Positions 1-8,983 of a stretch of DNA of 64,000 nt are shown piece by piece (positions within the stretch are counted from its first letter, which is position 1; each line of letters begins with the position of its first letter). Source of the stretch: Phycisphaerales bacterium (GTDB lineage Bacteria; Planctomycetota; Phycisphaerae; Phycisphaerales; UBA1924); NCBI GenBank assembly GCA_020846975.1, contig JADLCX010000063.1, forward strand, positions 61,725 through 125,724. The letters run 5' to 3'. The notes below the pieces were generated by a model. It did no database searches. It saw only the letters and a list, made by a program, of their open reading frames with translations, and was not told where the DNA came from. The translations under genes were made by a program, and so were the position numbers.

Positions 1-1077
1 GAGGGTCGTGGCCTGGAAGCGCTCGATGCGCTCGAACGGCCAGGGGAGTTTGAGGTACGCGCCCGGGGCGAGCCGGTCGCCGACCTGGCTGCCCATGCGG
101 ATGCGCAGGCCCTGCTCGTTGGGCTGGACGACGCTGAAGCAGGTGAGCGCCCACGTGGCCGCGACGCCGATGAGCACCAGCGCGGTGAGGGAACGGGTCA
201 GCAACTGGTAGAACCAACTGCCGGTGACGTCGAAGCCGAACTGATAGTTGAGGGCGCCGCCGATGGACTCGGCGATGCGGTCGGGCGCGGCGAGAAAGCC
301 GAGGATTCGCGACTCGAAGGCGGCGCGGGGGATCTCGCCGGCGCGGCGCGGGCGGTAGAGACCGAGCAGGAAGTTGAGGATGGTCTCGACCGCGATCACG
401 AGCATCGCGACGGGGATGGCCACGACGAGGTAGCGGGCGACGGTATCAGGGCCGACCCAGTGGTCCACGAAGTGGGCGACGGCGATGGCCAGCCCGACCA
501 GGGCCGCGCACGCGGCCTGGGCCGCGCCCGCGCGGAGGATGGCCCATCCCTGCTGGCGGCCGAGCGCCGAGGTGTAGCGGCCGAACACGAAGCCCACGAA
601 GGCGAGGACGATGCCGATGGCGATCGGCCAGCCCGGCTGGGCGTACGACTTGAAGAGGTCCTTTTCGAGGATGCGACGGCCGTCGGTGAAGAGCCAGACG
701 CCGACACCCGAGAGGAGCAGGGCGAAGACGATGCTCGCCGCGGGGATGAGGAAGCGGTGCATCCACGCGAGCCGCTTGGCCGCGATGTTGAGTTCGTCGG
801 GCCGGTCGCCGAAGACGCTCGACTCTCTCGCGCCGGCCTGCGCGAGCGATTCGGTCTCCAGGGTTTCGATGCGCTCGCGGCGGTGCTGGTCGAACACGAC
901 CGCGAGCACAAGCCAGACGAGCGATCCGGCAAGGATCAGCAGTGCGCCCGCGAACCCGGACGGGTCCTTGAACACGCTGGCGTTGACCAGCATCGTCAGA
1001 CCCATCACCAGTTGCAGCACCAGCCCGATGAGGCTGATGCCCGTCGCACGCTTGAAGCTGAGATGGTCAGCCTTCAC
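1..1077 (-). CDS. HflK-like SPFH-domain membrane protein (3' end beyond window)
   Basis: The reading frame stays open from a GTG at 1077 to the left edge (at least 359 residues). A GAGGAG ribosome site lies 5 bases before the GTG. The N-terminal 290 residues hold several hydrophobic spans (about residues 15-35, 40-60, 110-130, 145-165, 175-195, 205-225 and 295-315). After the last span comes the segment VVQPNEQGLRIRMG, followed by a proline-rich LAPGAYLKLPWPFE stretch. This is how the SPFH (band 7) domain of HflK-type protease modulators begins. Classical HflK has one N-terminal span, so the long multi-span extension is unusual. HflK/HflC complexes surround FtsH at the inner membrane; that role here is inferred from the family. 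Most of the SPFH domain lies outside the window. Confidence 0.72.
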   Translation of the reverse strand, partial: MKADHLSFKRATGISLIGLVLQLVMGLTMLVNASVFKDPSGFAGALLILAGSLVWLVLAVVFDQHRRERIETLETESLAQAGARESSVFGDRPDELNIAAKRLAWMHRFLIPAASIVFALLLSGVGVWLFTDGRRILEKDLFKSYAQPGWPIAIGIVLAFVGFVFGRYTSALGRQQGWAILRAGAAQAACAALVGLAIAVAHFVDHWVGPDTVARYLVVAIPVAMLVIAVETILNFLLGLYRPRRAGEIPRAAFESRILGFLAAPDRIAESIGGALNYQFGFDVTGSWFYQLLTRSLTALVLIGVAATWALTCFSVVQPNEQGLRIRMGSQVGDRLAPGAYLKLPWPFERIERFQATTL

Positions 1078-1765
1078 GCAGACTCCTCAAGCGAAAGGTG
1101 AGAGACAGGCTCCCACAGCCCACCCCTCAAAGCCCGGAGCCCCGCCTCCCGAAGACCCGCACCGACGTGAACCGACTTCGATACCGGACACTGTTCCTGT
1201 CCACCCGGCCGGTCCTCCCCGATTTGGGGAAGCCGCTTCGGCTTCACGACGAGGCCAGAGCGGGGGGCGGTGATTGTCGCCGACGCTCACGGTTCTGTCC
1301 ACCGGCACCCACTACCAACCCCGCGTCGGAGACGGGAGGAAGCCGCCACGATCGATCGAGGCGCAAAGACTGCGTGGTTGGTCGTGGGTCGAGAGACGAG
1401 TCTGAGCATTTCCAAAGCCTCGGCGTCCCTCTCTCCACCGACAGAACGCCGGCTCGAAACCCGACTGGGACGCTGATGACGGGCCTCCACCTTCCACGCA
1501 CCGGACAGAAATCTCTGGACAACGGGCGCGAACAGCAGGCGGAGTTCGCCAGTACGTCGAATACGACCTTCGAGACCGGCTGTTCGCATCTCGGAACTTT
1601 TTTTTCCCGGCTGGCGGGAGGGTCGGGGCGTCCGACTACGCTTGCCGCCTTACCGGGCGCGTCGGTCTCTCTCGCCGGTTCCCTCACCCCCCCCCTCCCC
1701 CCCACCGCCCTCTGCGCCCGTCCAGCCCGTCCCGTTCGCTTACCGTTCCCTTTCTCACCCTCGCC
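1078..1765. other. Intergenic region, 688 bp, divergent promoters expected
   Basis: No convincing gene is seen between the divergently read HflK-like gene and the permease. It contains a small hairpin at 1229-1245 (GAAGCCG, loop CTT, CGGCTTC), a T8 tract at 1598-1605 preceded by a weak CGAGA/TCTCG stem, and a pyrimidine-rich stretch from about 1685 to 1760. Long open frames on both strands look like high-GC artefacts. A small RNA ending at the T tract is possible but unproven. Confidence 0.5.
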
Positions 1766-3130
1766 ATGCTCTCCCAGTTGCTGTCCATCGCCCGCAACAC
1801 GTTCGTTGAGAGCGTGCGGCAGCCCATCTACTTCGTCATCATCGCTCTTGCAGGTCTGTTGCAGATCTTCACGACCTGGTCGTCGGGCTTCACGATGGGG
1901 TTGACGGAGTCGGGCGAGGTGTCGGGCGACGAAAAACTGATGCTGGACATCAGCCTGGCGACCGTGTTCGTGGGCGGGATGCTGCTCGCGGCGTTTCTGG
2001 CGACCGCGGTGCTGTCGAAGGAGATCGAGAACAAGACGGTGCTGACGGTGGTGAGCAAACCCGTGGGTCGGCCGACGGTCGTGCTCGGAAAGTACCTCGG
2101 CGCGGCGGGCGCGATCCTGATCGCGGTGGTGACGATGCTGATGTTCCTGCAGATGGGGCTGCGGCACGGCGTGATGTCCACCGCCTCGCACGAGGTTGAC
2201 CAGCCCGTGGTGCTGTTCTCGTGCCTGGCCGTCCTGCTGTCGGTTGGCGTGGCGATCTGGGGGAACTTTTTTTACGGATGGTCGTTCACGCAGGCGGCGA
2301 GCCTGATGCTGTGCCCGACGATGATCGTGGCGGTGGGGCTGGTGTTCCTGATCGGCAAGAAGTGGGAGTTTCGGGGGATCGAGCACATCGGGGAGGATTT
2401 CAAGCCTCAGATCGCGCTGGTGTGTCTGTGCGTGCTGATAGCGCACATGGTCTTGACGGCGATCGCGACGGCGGTTTCGGCGCGGCTGGGTCAGGTGATG
2501 ACGCTGGTGGTTTGCAGCGGCGTGTTCATCGGCGGGCTGGTCTCGAACTACATGCTCGGCCGACGGGCGATCAACAACGACATCGTGGCGCGGGTGTCGG
2601 AGGCCACCGCGGAGACGGCCGGCCAGACGCCGTTGAACCGGAACGGGGACACGTATCGGGTGGTGTTTGAGGAGCCGCCGCGGATCAGGTTGTTTGCGGG
2701 TACGCCGTTCTACTACGGACGGAACCCTGATGGGCTGGGTCTGGAGAACATCGGCACGATCCCGTCGGTCTCGGGCTCGCCGGAGTCGGAGCAGTTCGCC
2801 GCCAAGACCGGCGCGCCGGGGGTCGTGGTGGTGGCATCGGACTCGAAGGGGGCGACGATTCGGCGGATCGGGGGCGAGGGCGAGGCCGTTCGGCGGCCGC
2901 CGGAGAAGGGCGATTTCATCTTCGTTCGCCCGACCCGGACGAACGCGGCGGCGCTGGGGCTTTGGGGGATCATCCCGAACATCCAGTTTTTCTGGCTGGT
3001 GGATGCGGTGAGCCAGAACCAGAAGATCCCGGTATCGCATGTCGGGCAGGTCGCGGTGTACGGCCTGCTGCAGATCGGGGTGTTTCTTTCGCTGGGTATC
3101 GCCCTATTCCAGAAGCGGGAAGTGGGGTAG
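1766..3130 (+). CDS. ABC-2-type multi-span transporter permease
   Basis: A 454-residue integral membrane protein. It starts MLSQLLSIARNTFVESVRQP, the usual opening of ABC-2-type permeases, and has about seven hydrophobic segments within residues 20-270 and one at the C-terminus (about 430-448). A soluble region of roughly 150 residues sits between them (about 285-415), probably outside the cytoplasm. No ATPase gene is adjacent, so its energising partner must be elsewhere. No clear ribosome site precedes the ATG; the upstream DNA is pyrimidine-rich. The small one-span gene 74 bp downstream may be cotranscribed. The substrate cannot be deduced. Confidence 0.68.
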   Translation: MLSQLLSIARNTFVESVRQPIYFVIIALAGLLQIFTTWSSGFTMGLTESGEVSGDEKLMLDISLATVFVGGMLLAAFLATAVLSKEIENKTVLTVVSKPVGRPTVVLGKYLGAAGAILIAVVTMLMFLQMGLRHGVMSTASHEVDQPVVLFSCLAVLLSVGVAIWGNFFYGWSFTQAASLMLCPTMIVAVGLVFLIGKKWEFRGIEHIGEDFKPQIALVCLCVLIAHMVLTAIATAVSARLGQVMTLVVCSGVFIGGLVSNYMLGRRAINNDIVARVSEATAETAGQTPLNRNGDTYRVVFEEPPRIRLFAGTPFYYGRNPDGLGLENIGTIPSVSGSPESEQFAAKTGAPGVVVVASDSKGATIRRIGGEGEAVRRPPEKGDFIFVRPTRTNAAALGLWGIIPNIQFFWLVDAVSQNQKIPVSHVGQVAVYGLLQIGVFLSLGIALFQKREVG

Positions 3131-3204
3131 GATCATGTGTGGGTCGGCGTCCGAAGAGGTCGCGACCGTGGTCGATCGTTGCGGTTCCATGATGGAGCAG
3201 GGCC

Positions 3205-3525
3205 ATGCGCGTATCACTGGAAGATGGAAGTTCGGGGAAACAGGGTTCGTCGGCGCCGAAGTCTTCCGCCAAGGCGGGCAAGGCCGCGGGCGCCCCGCTG
3301 GACAAGAAGCAGAAGGTGAAGGCAATCGTCGCCGTGTCGGTGATTGTCGTGGCGGGGCTGTTCATCGCGTACACGCAAGGGGTCTTTGATTCGGGCCCGC
3401 AGGGCGGGAACGCGTTGGAGCCGACGCCCGAGGTGCTCGATCAGCTCGCCAAGCAGCAGGAGCAGGAAAAGCAGAACATGGGCGGTTCGAGGGTTGCACC
3501 GCAGATGCCGCTGGGCGCTCAGTGA
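3205..3525 (+). CDS. Small single-span membrane protein, unknown function
   Basis: 106 residues. The N-terminal 35 residues are rich in Ser, Lys, Gly and Ala; one hydrophobic segment follows (about residues 40-58, IVAVSVIVVAGLFIAYT), then a Gln/Glu/Lys-rich tail. This predicts a type II single-span membrane protein with the tail outside the cytoplasm. A GGAG motif lies about 8 bases before the ATG. The stop codon overlaps the stop of the convergent phosphoesterase gene (TGA at 3523-3525, opposing stop at 3519-3521). I do not recognise a family; the close spacing to the permease upstream suggests a shared transcript. Confidence 0.6.
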   Translation: MRVSLEDGSSGKQGSSAPKSSAKAGKAAGAPLDKKQKVKAIVAVSVIVVAGLFIAYTQGVFDSGPQGGNALEPTPEVLDQLAKQQEQEKQNMGGSRVAPQMPLGAQ

Positions 3526-4256
3526 GCCTTGCCCGCGCGGGGGCGGCGTGAACGGACGACGACGGCCGGATCGGTGATCGGCGCTCTTGCCTCGATGACC
3601 TGGTCGTTGCGCGTCACGAACACACGGTCGCCCCGCGACGGTGAGATGCCGCGGGTGCCGGTGAATCGGCCTCGTGCGGGAAGGATGATCTGCCGCGGCC
3701 GCACCCAGAAGCACGGGGCGCGGAGCGAGGTCAGGCCGTCGCCGAGCGTGACGGACGGGTGGAGGTGGCCGCAGATCAGGGGCCGGTCGGGGTGGTCGGT
3801 CGCCGCGGGATCGTGCGCGATCGCGATGGGGTCGTCGGGGTGGAGGACGAAGGGCTCGTCGACCACGGTCAGGCGCAGCGTGCTCGGCGGGTCGCCCGCG
3901 CTGCGGTCGTGGTTGCCGCGGACGAGGATGATCTCGAGCGTGCGGTGCCGGCTGCGCCAGCGGTGCAGGGCGCCGAGCACGTGGTCGGATCTGCCGGCGC
4001 GGGCGTGGAGCAGGTCGCCGGCGATGAGCAGGACTTCGGGCTTGTGGCGTTCGATGAGTTGCGAGAGTTCATCAAGTTCGGTGTCGATCACTTCGGGCAC
4101 GGGGATTCCGGCGGCGCGGAAGGCCGCGGGCTTGCCGAGGTGAAGATCGGCGAGAACGAGCACCCCCCCACTGGCGGCATTGCCCGATCGCGTCCAGAGC
4201 AGGGCTCGCTCGGGAAGCAGGTGCAGGGTCTGATCGTGCCAACGGATGGTGAGCAT
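3519..4256 (-). CDS. pdeM: PdeM-like metallophosphoesterase (ligase-associated DNA damage response)
   Basis: 245 residues with the calcineurin-like metallophosphoesterase motifs in order: ADLHLGK (about residue 37), AGDLLHAR (about 79), RGNHD (about 112) and CGHLHP (about 160), supplying the Asp, His and Asn ligands of a two-metal centre. Length and order match the PdeM family, nucleases/phosphoesterases usually encoded beside an Lhr-type helicase, an exonuclease and an ATP-dependent DNA ligase. Here a helicase of exactly that class lies 1.4 kb away on the other strand, which supports the call, although no ligase or exonuclease is visible. The C-terminal 40 residues are basic. Confidence 0.82.
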   Translation of the reverse strand: MLTIRWHDQTLHLLPERALLWTRSGNAASGGVLVLADLHLGKPAAFRAAGIPVPEVIDTELDELSQLIERHKPEVLLIAGDLLHARAGRSDHVLGALHRWRSRHRTLEIILVRGNHDRSAGDPPSTLRLTVVDEPFVLHPDDPIAIAHDPAATDHPDRPLICGHLHPSVTLGDGLTSLRAPCFWVRPRQIILPARGRFTGTRGISPSRGDRVFVTRNDQVIEARAPITDPAVVVRSRRPRAGKAH

Positions 4257-4346
4257 CCGGGCCGAGCGTAGCCGCTCGCGGCGAGTACGATCGGCTGGGA
4301 CTCGCGGGGACCGGGGCCGGGTCCGACGCGTGTGGGCTGGAACGCG

Positions 4347-5642
4347 ATGGAGGAACGATCGGAGACATCTCAGCCCGGCTCACCCGGCGTGGGACCGCCG
4401 CGGGAGACGTTCGGCGCGCTGTTCATCAGGTTCCTGCGGTTCGGGCTTATGGCGTGGGGCGGACCCACCGCACAGATCGCGATGATCCGCGAGGAGCTGG
4501 TGGACCGGGAGCGATGGGTGGATGGGGCCCGCTTCAACCGCGTGCTGGGGGTGTATCAGGCGTTGCCCGGGCCCGAGGCGCACGAGTTGTGTGTGTACTT
4601 CGGGATGTTGTCGAGGGGACGGATCGGGGCCGTGCTGGCGGGGCTCGGTTTCATGCTGCCGGGATTGGCGTTGATGCTGCTGTGCGCGTGGCTGTACGTC
4701 GCGACCGGGCTGAAGCAATGGTGGCTGGGGGCGGCATTTGCGGGGATGCAGCCGGCGGCGGTGGCGTTGATCGGGCGGGGCGTGGTGCGGATCGGCTGGC
4801 ACGCACTCAAGACGCGGCCGTGGTCGTGGCTGGCGGCGGCGGGAGGAGCGGCTGGTGAGGTGGCGGGCGTGCCGTTCTGGATCGGGCTGGTCGGTGGCGG
4901 CGCTGTCGGCGCGGCGGCGGCGATTGACCGGAGATTGCTGGCGGCGGCGGCGGCGGCGGTGTGGCTTGGCGGGGCGATCGCGTGGTGGTCGGAGAGCGAG
5001 CATCGGCACGCGGTGGGGGCGGAGGCGGGATCGGCGGCGTGGAAGCCGAGTAACGGCGGTTGTGTCTTCGAGCACTTCGACAAGCCCGCGACGGAGCGGT
5101 TCATCGCGACGGGACTGAAGGCCGGGTTGCTCAGCTTTGGCGGCGCGTACACCGCGATTCCGTTCGTCGAGGCCGAGGCGGTTGGAAGCAAGATCGATCC
5201 GCGACACTCATCGGGCTGGGTGACCCATCAGCAGTTTCTCGACGGGCTGGCGATCGGTGGCATCCTGCCCGCACCGATGGTGATATTCGGGACGTTTGTG
5301 GGGTTTCTCGGCGGCGGGGTGGCCGGCGCGCTGCTGATGACCGCGGGCATTTTCCTTCCGGCGTTCGGGTTCACGCTGATCGGGCACCGGGTGTTCGAGC
5401 GCATTGTGGATGAGCCGCGCGTGCACGGGTTGCTGGACGGAGTGACCGCGGCGGTGGTCGGGATCATGGGCACGACCGCGGCGCGGATCGCCGCACATTC
5501 GCTCGATGGCCCGCTGGAAGCTGCCATCGCGGTGGTCGCGTTTGTGGTGTTGTGGCGGTGGCGGGATCGGTGGGCGACTGTGGTGGTGGTGCTGGGTGCG
5601 GGCACGATCGGGATCGGGGCGCACATGCTGCGCGGGTGGTGA
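4347..5642 (+). CDS. chrA: Chromate transporter, two-domain ChrA family
   Basis: About 431 residues with two homologous CHR halves. The first carries FGLMAWGGPTAQIAMIREE and QALPGPEA. The second carries LLSFGGAYTAIPFVE and GILPAPMVIFGTFVGF. These repeat the conserved GG-x-A and PGP/PAP signatures of ChrA proteins, inner-membrane anion transporters that expel chromate using membrane potential. About ten membrane spans are expected. I chose the ATG at 4347; an in-frame GTG at 4332 would add five residues, and neither has a strong ribosome site. The gene is inserted between pdeM and the helicase, whose usual partners it is not. The helicase ATG follows 33 bp after the stop, so both may share a transcript. 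Confidence 0.85.
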   Translation: MEERSETSQPGSPGVGPPRETFGALFIRFLRFGLMAWGGPTAQIAMIREELVDRERWVDGARFNRVLGVYQALPGPEAHELCVYFGMLSRGRIGAVLAGLGFMLPGLALMLLCAWLYVATGLKQWWLGAAFAGMQPAAVALIGRGVVRIGWHALKTRPWSWLAAAGGAAGEVAGVPFWIGLVGGGAVGAAAAIDRRLLAAAAAAVWLGGAIAWWSESEHRHAVGAEAGSAAWKPSNGGCVFEHFDKPATERFIATGLKAGLLSFGGAYTAIPFVEAEAVGSKIDPRHSSGWVTHQQFLDGLAIGGILPAPMVIFGTFVGFLGGGVAGALLMTAGIFLPAFGFTLIGHRVFERIVDEPRVHGLLDGVTAAVVGIMGTTAARIAAHSLDGPLEAAIAVVAFVVLWRWRDRWATVVVVLGAGTIGIGAHMLRGW

Positions 5643-5675
5643 GGCACTCCAAGCAACAGATGGCGCAGGGTCGAG

Positions 5676-8339
5676 ATGAGCAGCAGTCCAGAACTCTCCA
5701 CAGAAGTCGCCGCGGCGTCGACCGGGCTGCGCGAGGTAAGCCGCTGGTTTGGTGCGCGAGGCTGGTCGCCCTTTGCGTTTCAGCAGCGGGCATGGGCGGC
5801 GTACCTCCGCGGTGAGAGCGGGCTGATCCATGCGCCGACGGGGCTGGGCAAGACGCTGGCGGCGTGGCTGGGGCCTGTGATCGAGGCGGTTGATGAAGGC
5901 GGCGCGTTCGGCGCGGGTGTTCAAGCCGGGGCGAAGCGGCGTCGCCCTGCCGCTCGGGCGGCGAGCGAGCCGCTGCGCGTGCTCTGGCTGACGCCGCTCC
6001 GCGCGCTCGCGAACGACACGCTGGCATCGATCGAGTCGCCGGTACGCGAGTCGGGGCTGAACTGGTCGATCGAGAAGCGGACGGGCGACAGTTCAAGCTC
6101 GCTCAAGCTCCGGCAGAAGGAGCGCCTGCCGACCGCGCTGGTGACGACACCCGAAAGCCTGACGCTGCTGCTCTCGTACGCGGACAGCCGCGCGAGGTTT
6201 GAGACACTTCGGGCGGTGGTGGTGGATGAATGGCACGAACTCATGGGGACCAAGCGGGGCGTGCAGACCGAGCTCGCGCTGGCGCGGCTGCGCGGGTGGA
6301 ACCCGAGGCTGCGAACCTGGGGCGTGTCGGCGACGCTCGGCAACCTTGAACAGGCGCGGGATGTGCTGCTGGGTGTGGACAACCCGGGCGCACTTATACA
6401 AGGGGAGATGGCCAAGGAACTGCGGATCACGACGGTGATCCCGAAGGATGCGGAGCGGTTCCCGTGGGCGGGGCACCTGGGGATACGGGCGGTGGACGAG
6501 GTGGTGGAGGAGATCGGGCGCGAAGCCGGGACGCGGCGGGCGGGTACCTCTCCCGGCGCGGGGATGAGCGGTTGTCTGCTGTTCACCAACACCCGGTCGC
6601 AGGCGGAGATCTGGTTCAAGCGGCTCATCGAGGCGAGAGACGACTGGCTGGGCGAGATCGCGATTCATCACGGGTCGCTCGATCGATCGGTGCGAGACCG
6701 GGTGGAGAGACTGCTCGACGAGGGGCGGCTGCGGTGCGTGGTGTGCACTTCGAGCCTGGACCTGGGCGTGGACTTTCAGCCGGTCGATCGGGTGTTCCAG
6801 CTCGGATCGCCCAAGGGCATCGCGCGGCTTGTGCAGCGGGCGGGCCGGAGCGGGCACCGGCCCGGGGCGGCGAGCGCGGTGATCGGCGTGCCGACGCACA
6901 GTTTCGAGCTGGTGGAGTTCGCCGCGGCCCGCGATGCGGCCCTGGCGGGGAGGATCGAATCGCGAGCGCCGCTGGACCGGCCGCTGGATGTGCTCGCGCA
7001 GCACCTGGTGACGTGCGCTTGCGGTGGCGGGTTTGAGGAGCCCGCGCTGAGGGATGAGGTTCGCCGGACGCACGCGTTCGGGTCGTTGACCGATGAGCAG
7101 TGGTCGTGGGCGATGGACTTCGTGCGGCGCGGCGGGCGCGCGCTGACGGCCTATCCCGAGTATTCGCGGATCGTGCGGCAGGATGACGGGCTGTGGATCC
7201 CGGCGTCGGAACGGATCGCGCGGATGCACCGGCTTTCGATCGGCACGATCACGGCCGAGCCGGGGATGACGGTGCAGTACGCGTCGGGGCGCAGGCTGGG
7301 CACGATCGAGGAGGGGTTCATCGCGTGGCTGACGCCGGGGGCGAGGTTCGTGTTTGCCGGGAAGGTGCTGGAACTGGTGCGGGTGAGGGGCATGAGCGTG
7401 GTGGTGCGACAGGCCAAGCGCCGGAGCGCGACCGTCCCGCGGTGGAACGGCGGTCGATTCCCGCTGTCGAGCCAACTGGCCCGGGCGGTGCGTGAGAAGC
7501 TCGACGATGCGAGGCGAGGTGTGTTCGTGGGACCGGAAATGCAGGCCGCGAGGCCGCTGCTGAGGGTGCAGCAGGCCTGGTCGCGGATCCCCGCGCCCGA
7601 GGAACTGCTGGTCGAACAGATCGATGTGCCCGGGCCGGAGGCGGGCGGGGGCGGATCGTGCGCCGTGATCTACCCGTTCGAGGGCCGGCTGGTGCACGAA
7701 GGCCTTGGCGCGCTGGCGGCGTACCGGTTGAGCCGGTCGCGGCCGATGACGGTCGTGGCGACGTGCAACGACTACGGCTTCGCGCTGCACACGGCGAAGC
7801 CGCTGGGATTGGATGAACGGGCGTGGCGAGGCCTGCTGTCGCCCGAAGGACTGCTGGACGACCTGCTGCACTGCCTGAACACGACGGAGCTCGCGAGGCG
7901 GCAGTTCCGCACGATCGCGCGCGTGGCCGGGCTGATCGTGCCGGGGTTTCCGGGGCAGCGCAAGGGGGCGCGGCAGTTGCAGGCCTCGAGCGAGATGTTC
8001 TTTGATGTGCTCAGCGAGTTCGACCCGGCGAACCTGCTGCTCGAACAGTCGCGGCGTGAGGTGCTGGAAGCGCAGCTCGAGATCGGGCGGCTTCGCGCCG
8101 CGCTGGAGCGCATGGAGGGGCAGGGCGTGACGATCGTCGGGCTGGATCGTCTGACGCCGCTGGCGTTCCCGATCTGGGCAGAGCACCTGCGGTCGATCCA
8201 ACTCAGCAGCGAGAAGTGGTCGTCGATGGTGGAGCGGATGGTGATGAAACTGGAGTCGGCGGCGGACGACCGGCCCGCGGCGCGTCAGGGTCGATCGAAG
8301 CGCAAGGGGCCTGCGGGTTATCGGAACGTCCGCGACTGA
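5676..8339 (+). CDS. Lhr-like ligase-associated DEXH-box DNA helicase
   Basis: 887 residues of a superfamily 2 helicase. Seen in order: the Q-like region with FQQRAW (about residue 34), Walker A APTGLGKT (about 51-58), LTPLRALAND (motif Ia), TTPESL (Ib), the DEXH box as VDEWHEL (about 186) and SATLGN (motif III). The second RecA domain has TNTRSQAEIW, CTSSLDLGVDFQPVD and QRAGRSGHRPG (motif VI). The remaining 430 residues correspond to the winged-helix and Lhr-core domains. The length fits the bacterial Lhr-core/ligase-associated helicase class, 3'-5' translocases in DNA repair. With pdeM close by, it looks like part of a dispersed DNA damage module. Confidence 0.87.
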   Translation: MSSSPELSTEVAAASTGLREVSRWFGARGWSPFAFQQRAWAAYLRGESGLIHAPTGLGKTLAAWLGPVIEAVDEGGAFGAGVQAGAKRRRPAARAASEPLRVLWLTPLRALANDTLASIESPVRESGLNWSIEKRTGDSSSSLKLRQKERLPTALVTTPESLTLLLSYADSRARFETLRAVVVDEWHELMGTKRGVQTELALARLRGWNPRLRTWGVSATLGNLEQARDVLLGVDNPGALIQGEMAKELRITTVIPKDAERFPWAGHLGIRAVDEVVEEIGREAGTRRAGTSPGAGMSGCLLFTNTRSQAEIWFKRLIEARDDWLGEIAIHHGSLDRSVRDRVERLLDEGRLRCVVCTSSLDLGVDFQPVDRVFQLGSPKGIARLVQRAGRSGHRPGAASAVIGVPTHSFELVEFAAARDAALAGRIESRAPLDRPLDVLAQHLVTCACGGGFEEPALRDEVRRTHAFGSLTDEQWSWAMDFVRRGGRALTAYPEYSRIVRQDDGLWIPASERIARMHRLSIGTITAEPGMTVQYASGRRLGTIEEGFIAWLTPGARFVFAGKVLELVRVRGMSVVVRQAKRRSATVPRWNGGRFPLSSQLARAVREKLDDARRGVFVGPEMQAARPLLRVQQAWSRIPAPEELLVEQIDVPGPEAGGGGSCAVIYPFEGRLVHEGLGALAAYRLSRSRPMTVVATCNDYGFALHTAKPLGLDERAWRGLLSPEGLLDDLLHCLNTTELARRQFRTIARVAGLIVPGFPGQRKGARQLQASSEMFFDVLSEFDPANLLLEQSRREVLEAQLEIGRLRAALERMEGQGVTIVGLDRLTPLAFPIWAEHLRSIQLSSEKWSSMVERMVMKLESAADDRPAARQGRSKRKGPAGYRNVRD

Positions 8340-8497
8340 TCCGCCGGGGTGGATGCGGGGTGTTGCGGGGTGAAGCGGTGCACAGACCGGGACGGCCGGG
8401 AGCGGGCATGACCCGTGGGCCGGAATTGCCGATAGGGAATGGGCCGAGACAACCGCCCGCCACGCCGGGGCGATCGCCACGGCGAATGGAGACTGCC

Positions 8498-8983
8498 GTG
8501 CCCACGTTTGGCCCCCCCGTTCCTGACCACGCCGGCGCACCCAACACGCTGGCGCCGCGCATTGTCATTGCCGACGACGAGGCCCACATCCGGCTGGTCG
8601 TGGGTGAGAAGTTCCGATCGGAAGGGTGCGTGGTCATGGAAGCGCGGGACGGCGAGGAAGCGCTGGAGATCGTGCGCGTCAACACGCCGCACCTGCTGGT
8701 GACGGACCTGCAGATGCCGTACCTGAACGGGCTGGAACTCTGCACCCAACTGGCCGCCGATCCGCGGACGGCGGGCGTGCCCGCGATCCTTCTCACGGCA
8801 CGGGGGCACATCGTGGAGGAGTCGCAACTGGCGAAGAGCTGCATCCGCAAGGTGATGTCGAAGCCGTTCAGCGCGAAGCTGCTGTTCGAGCAGGCGGTGG
8901 GCTTGCTCTGTTCGACGTTCGGTCAGGGCGTCGCGCCCGCCACCCTGGGACGGACATCAACAACCAGGTGCGAGGCCGCATGA
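8498..8983 (+). CDS. Single-domain response regulator
   Basis: About 161 residues. A receiver domain begins near residue 25 (RIVIADDEAHIR, acidic pocket), with the phospho-acceptor Asp at about residue 70 in TDLQMPYLNG, the conserved Thr in ILLTARGH and the Lys in MSKPFS. No output domain follows. I prefer the GTG at 8498, 5 bases after GGAGA, over the ATG at 8486, which has no ribosome site. The stop overlaps the start of the HD-GYP gene (ATGA), so the two proteins are translationally coupled. The regulator probably relays a kinase signal to c-di-GMP turnover, an inference from context. No cognate kinase is adjacent. Confidence 0.83.
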   Translation: MPTFGPPVPDHAGAPNTLAPRIVIADDEAHIRLVVGEKFRSEGCVVMEARDGEEALEIVRVNTPHLLVTDLQMPYLNGLELCTQLAADPRTAGVPAILLTARGHIVEESQLAKSCIRKVMSKPFSAKLLFEQAVGLLCSTFGQGVAPATLGRTSTTRCEAA

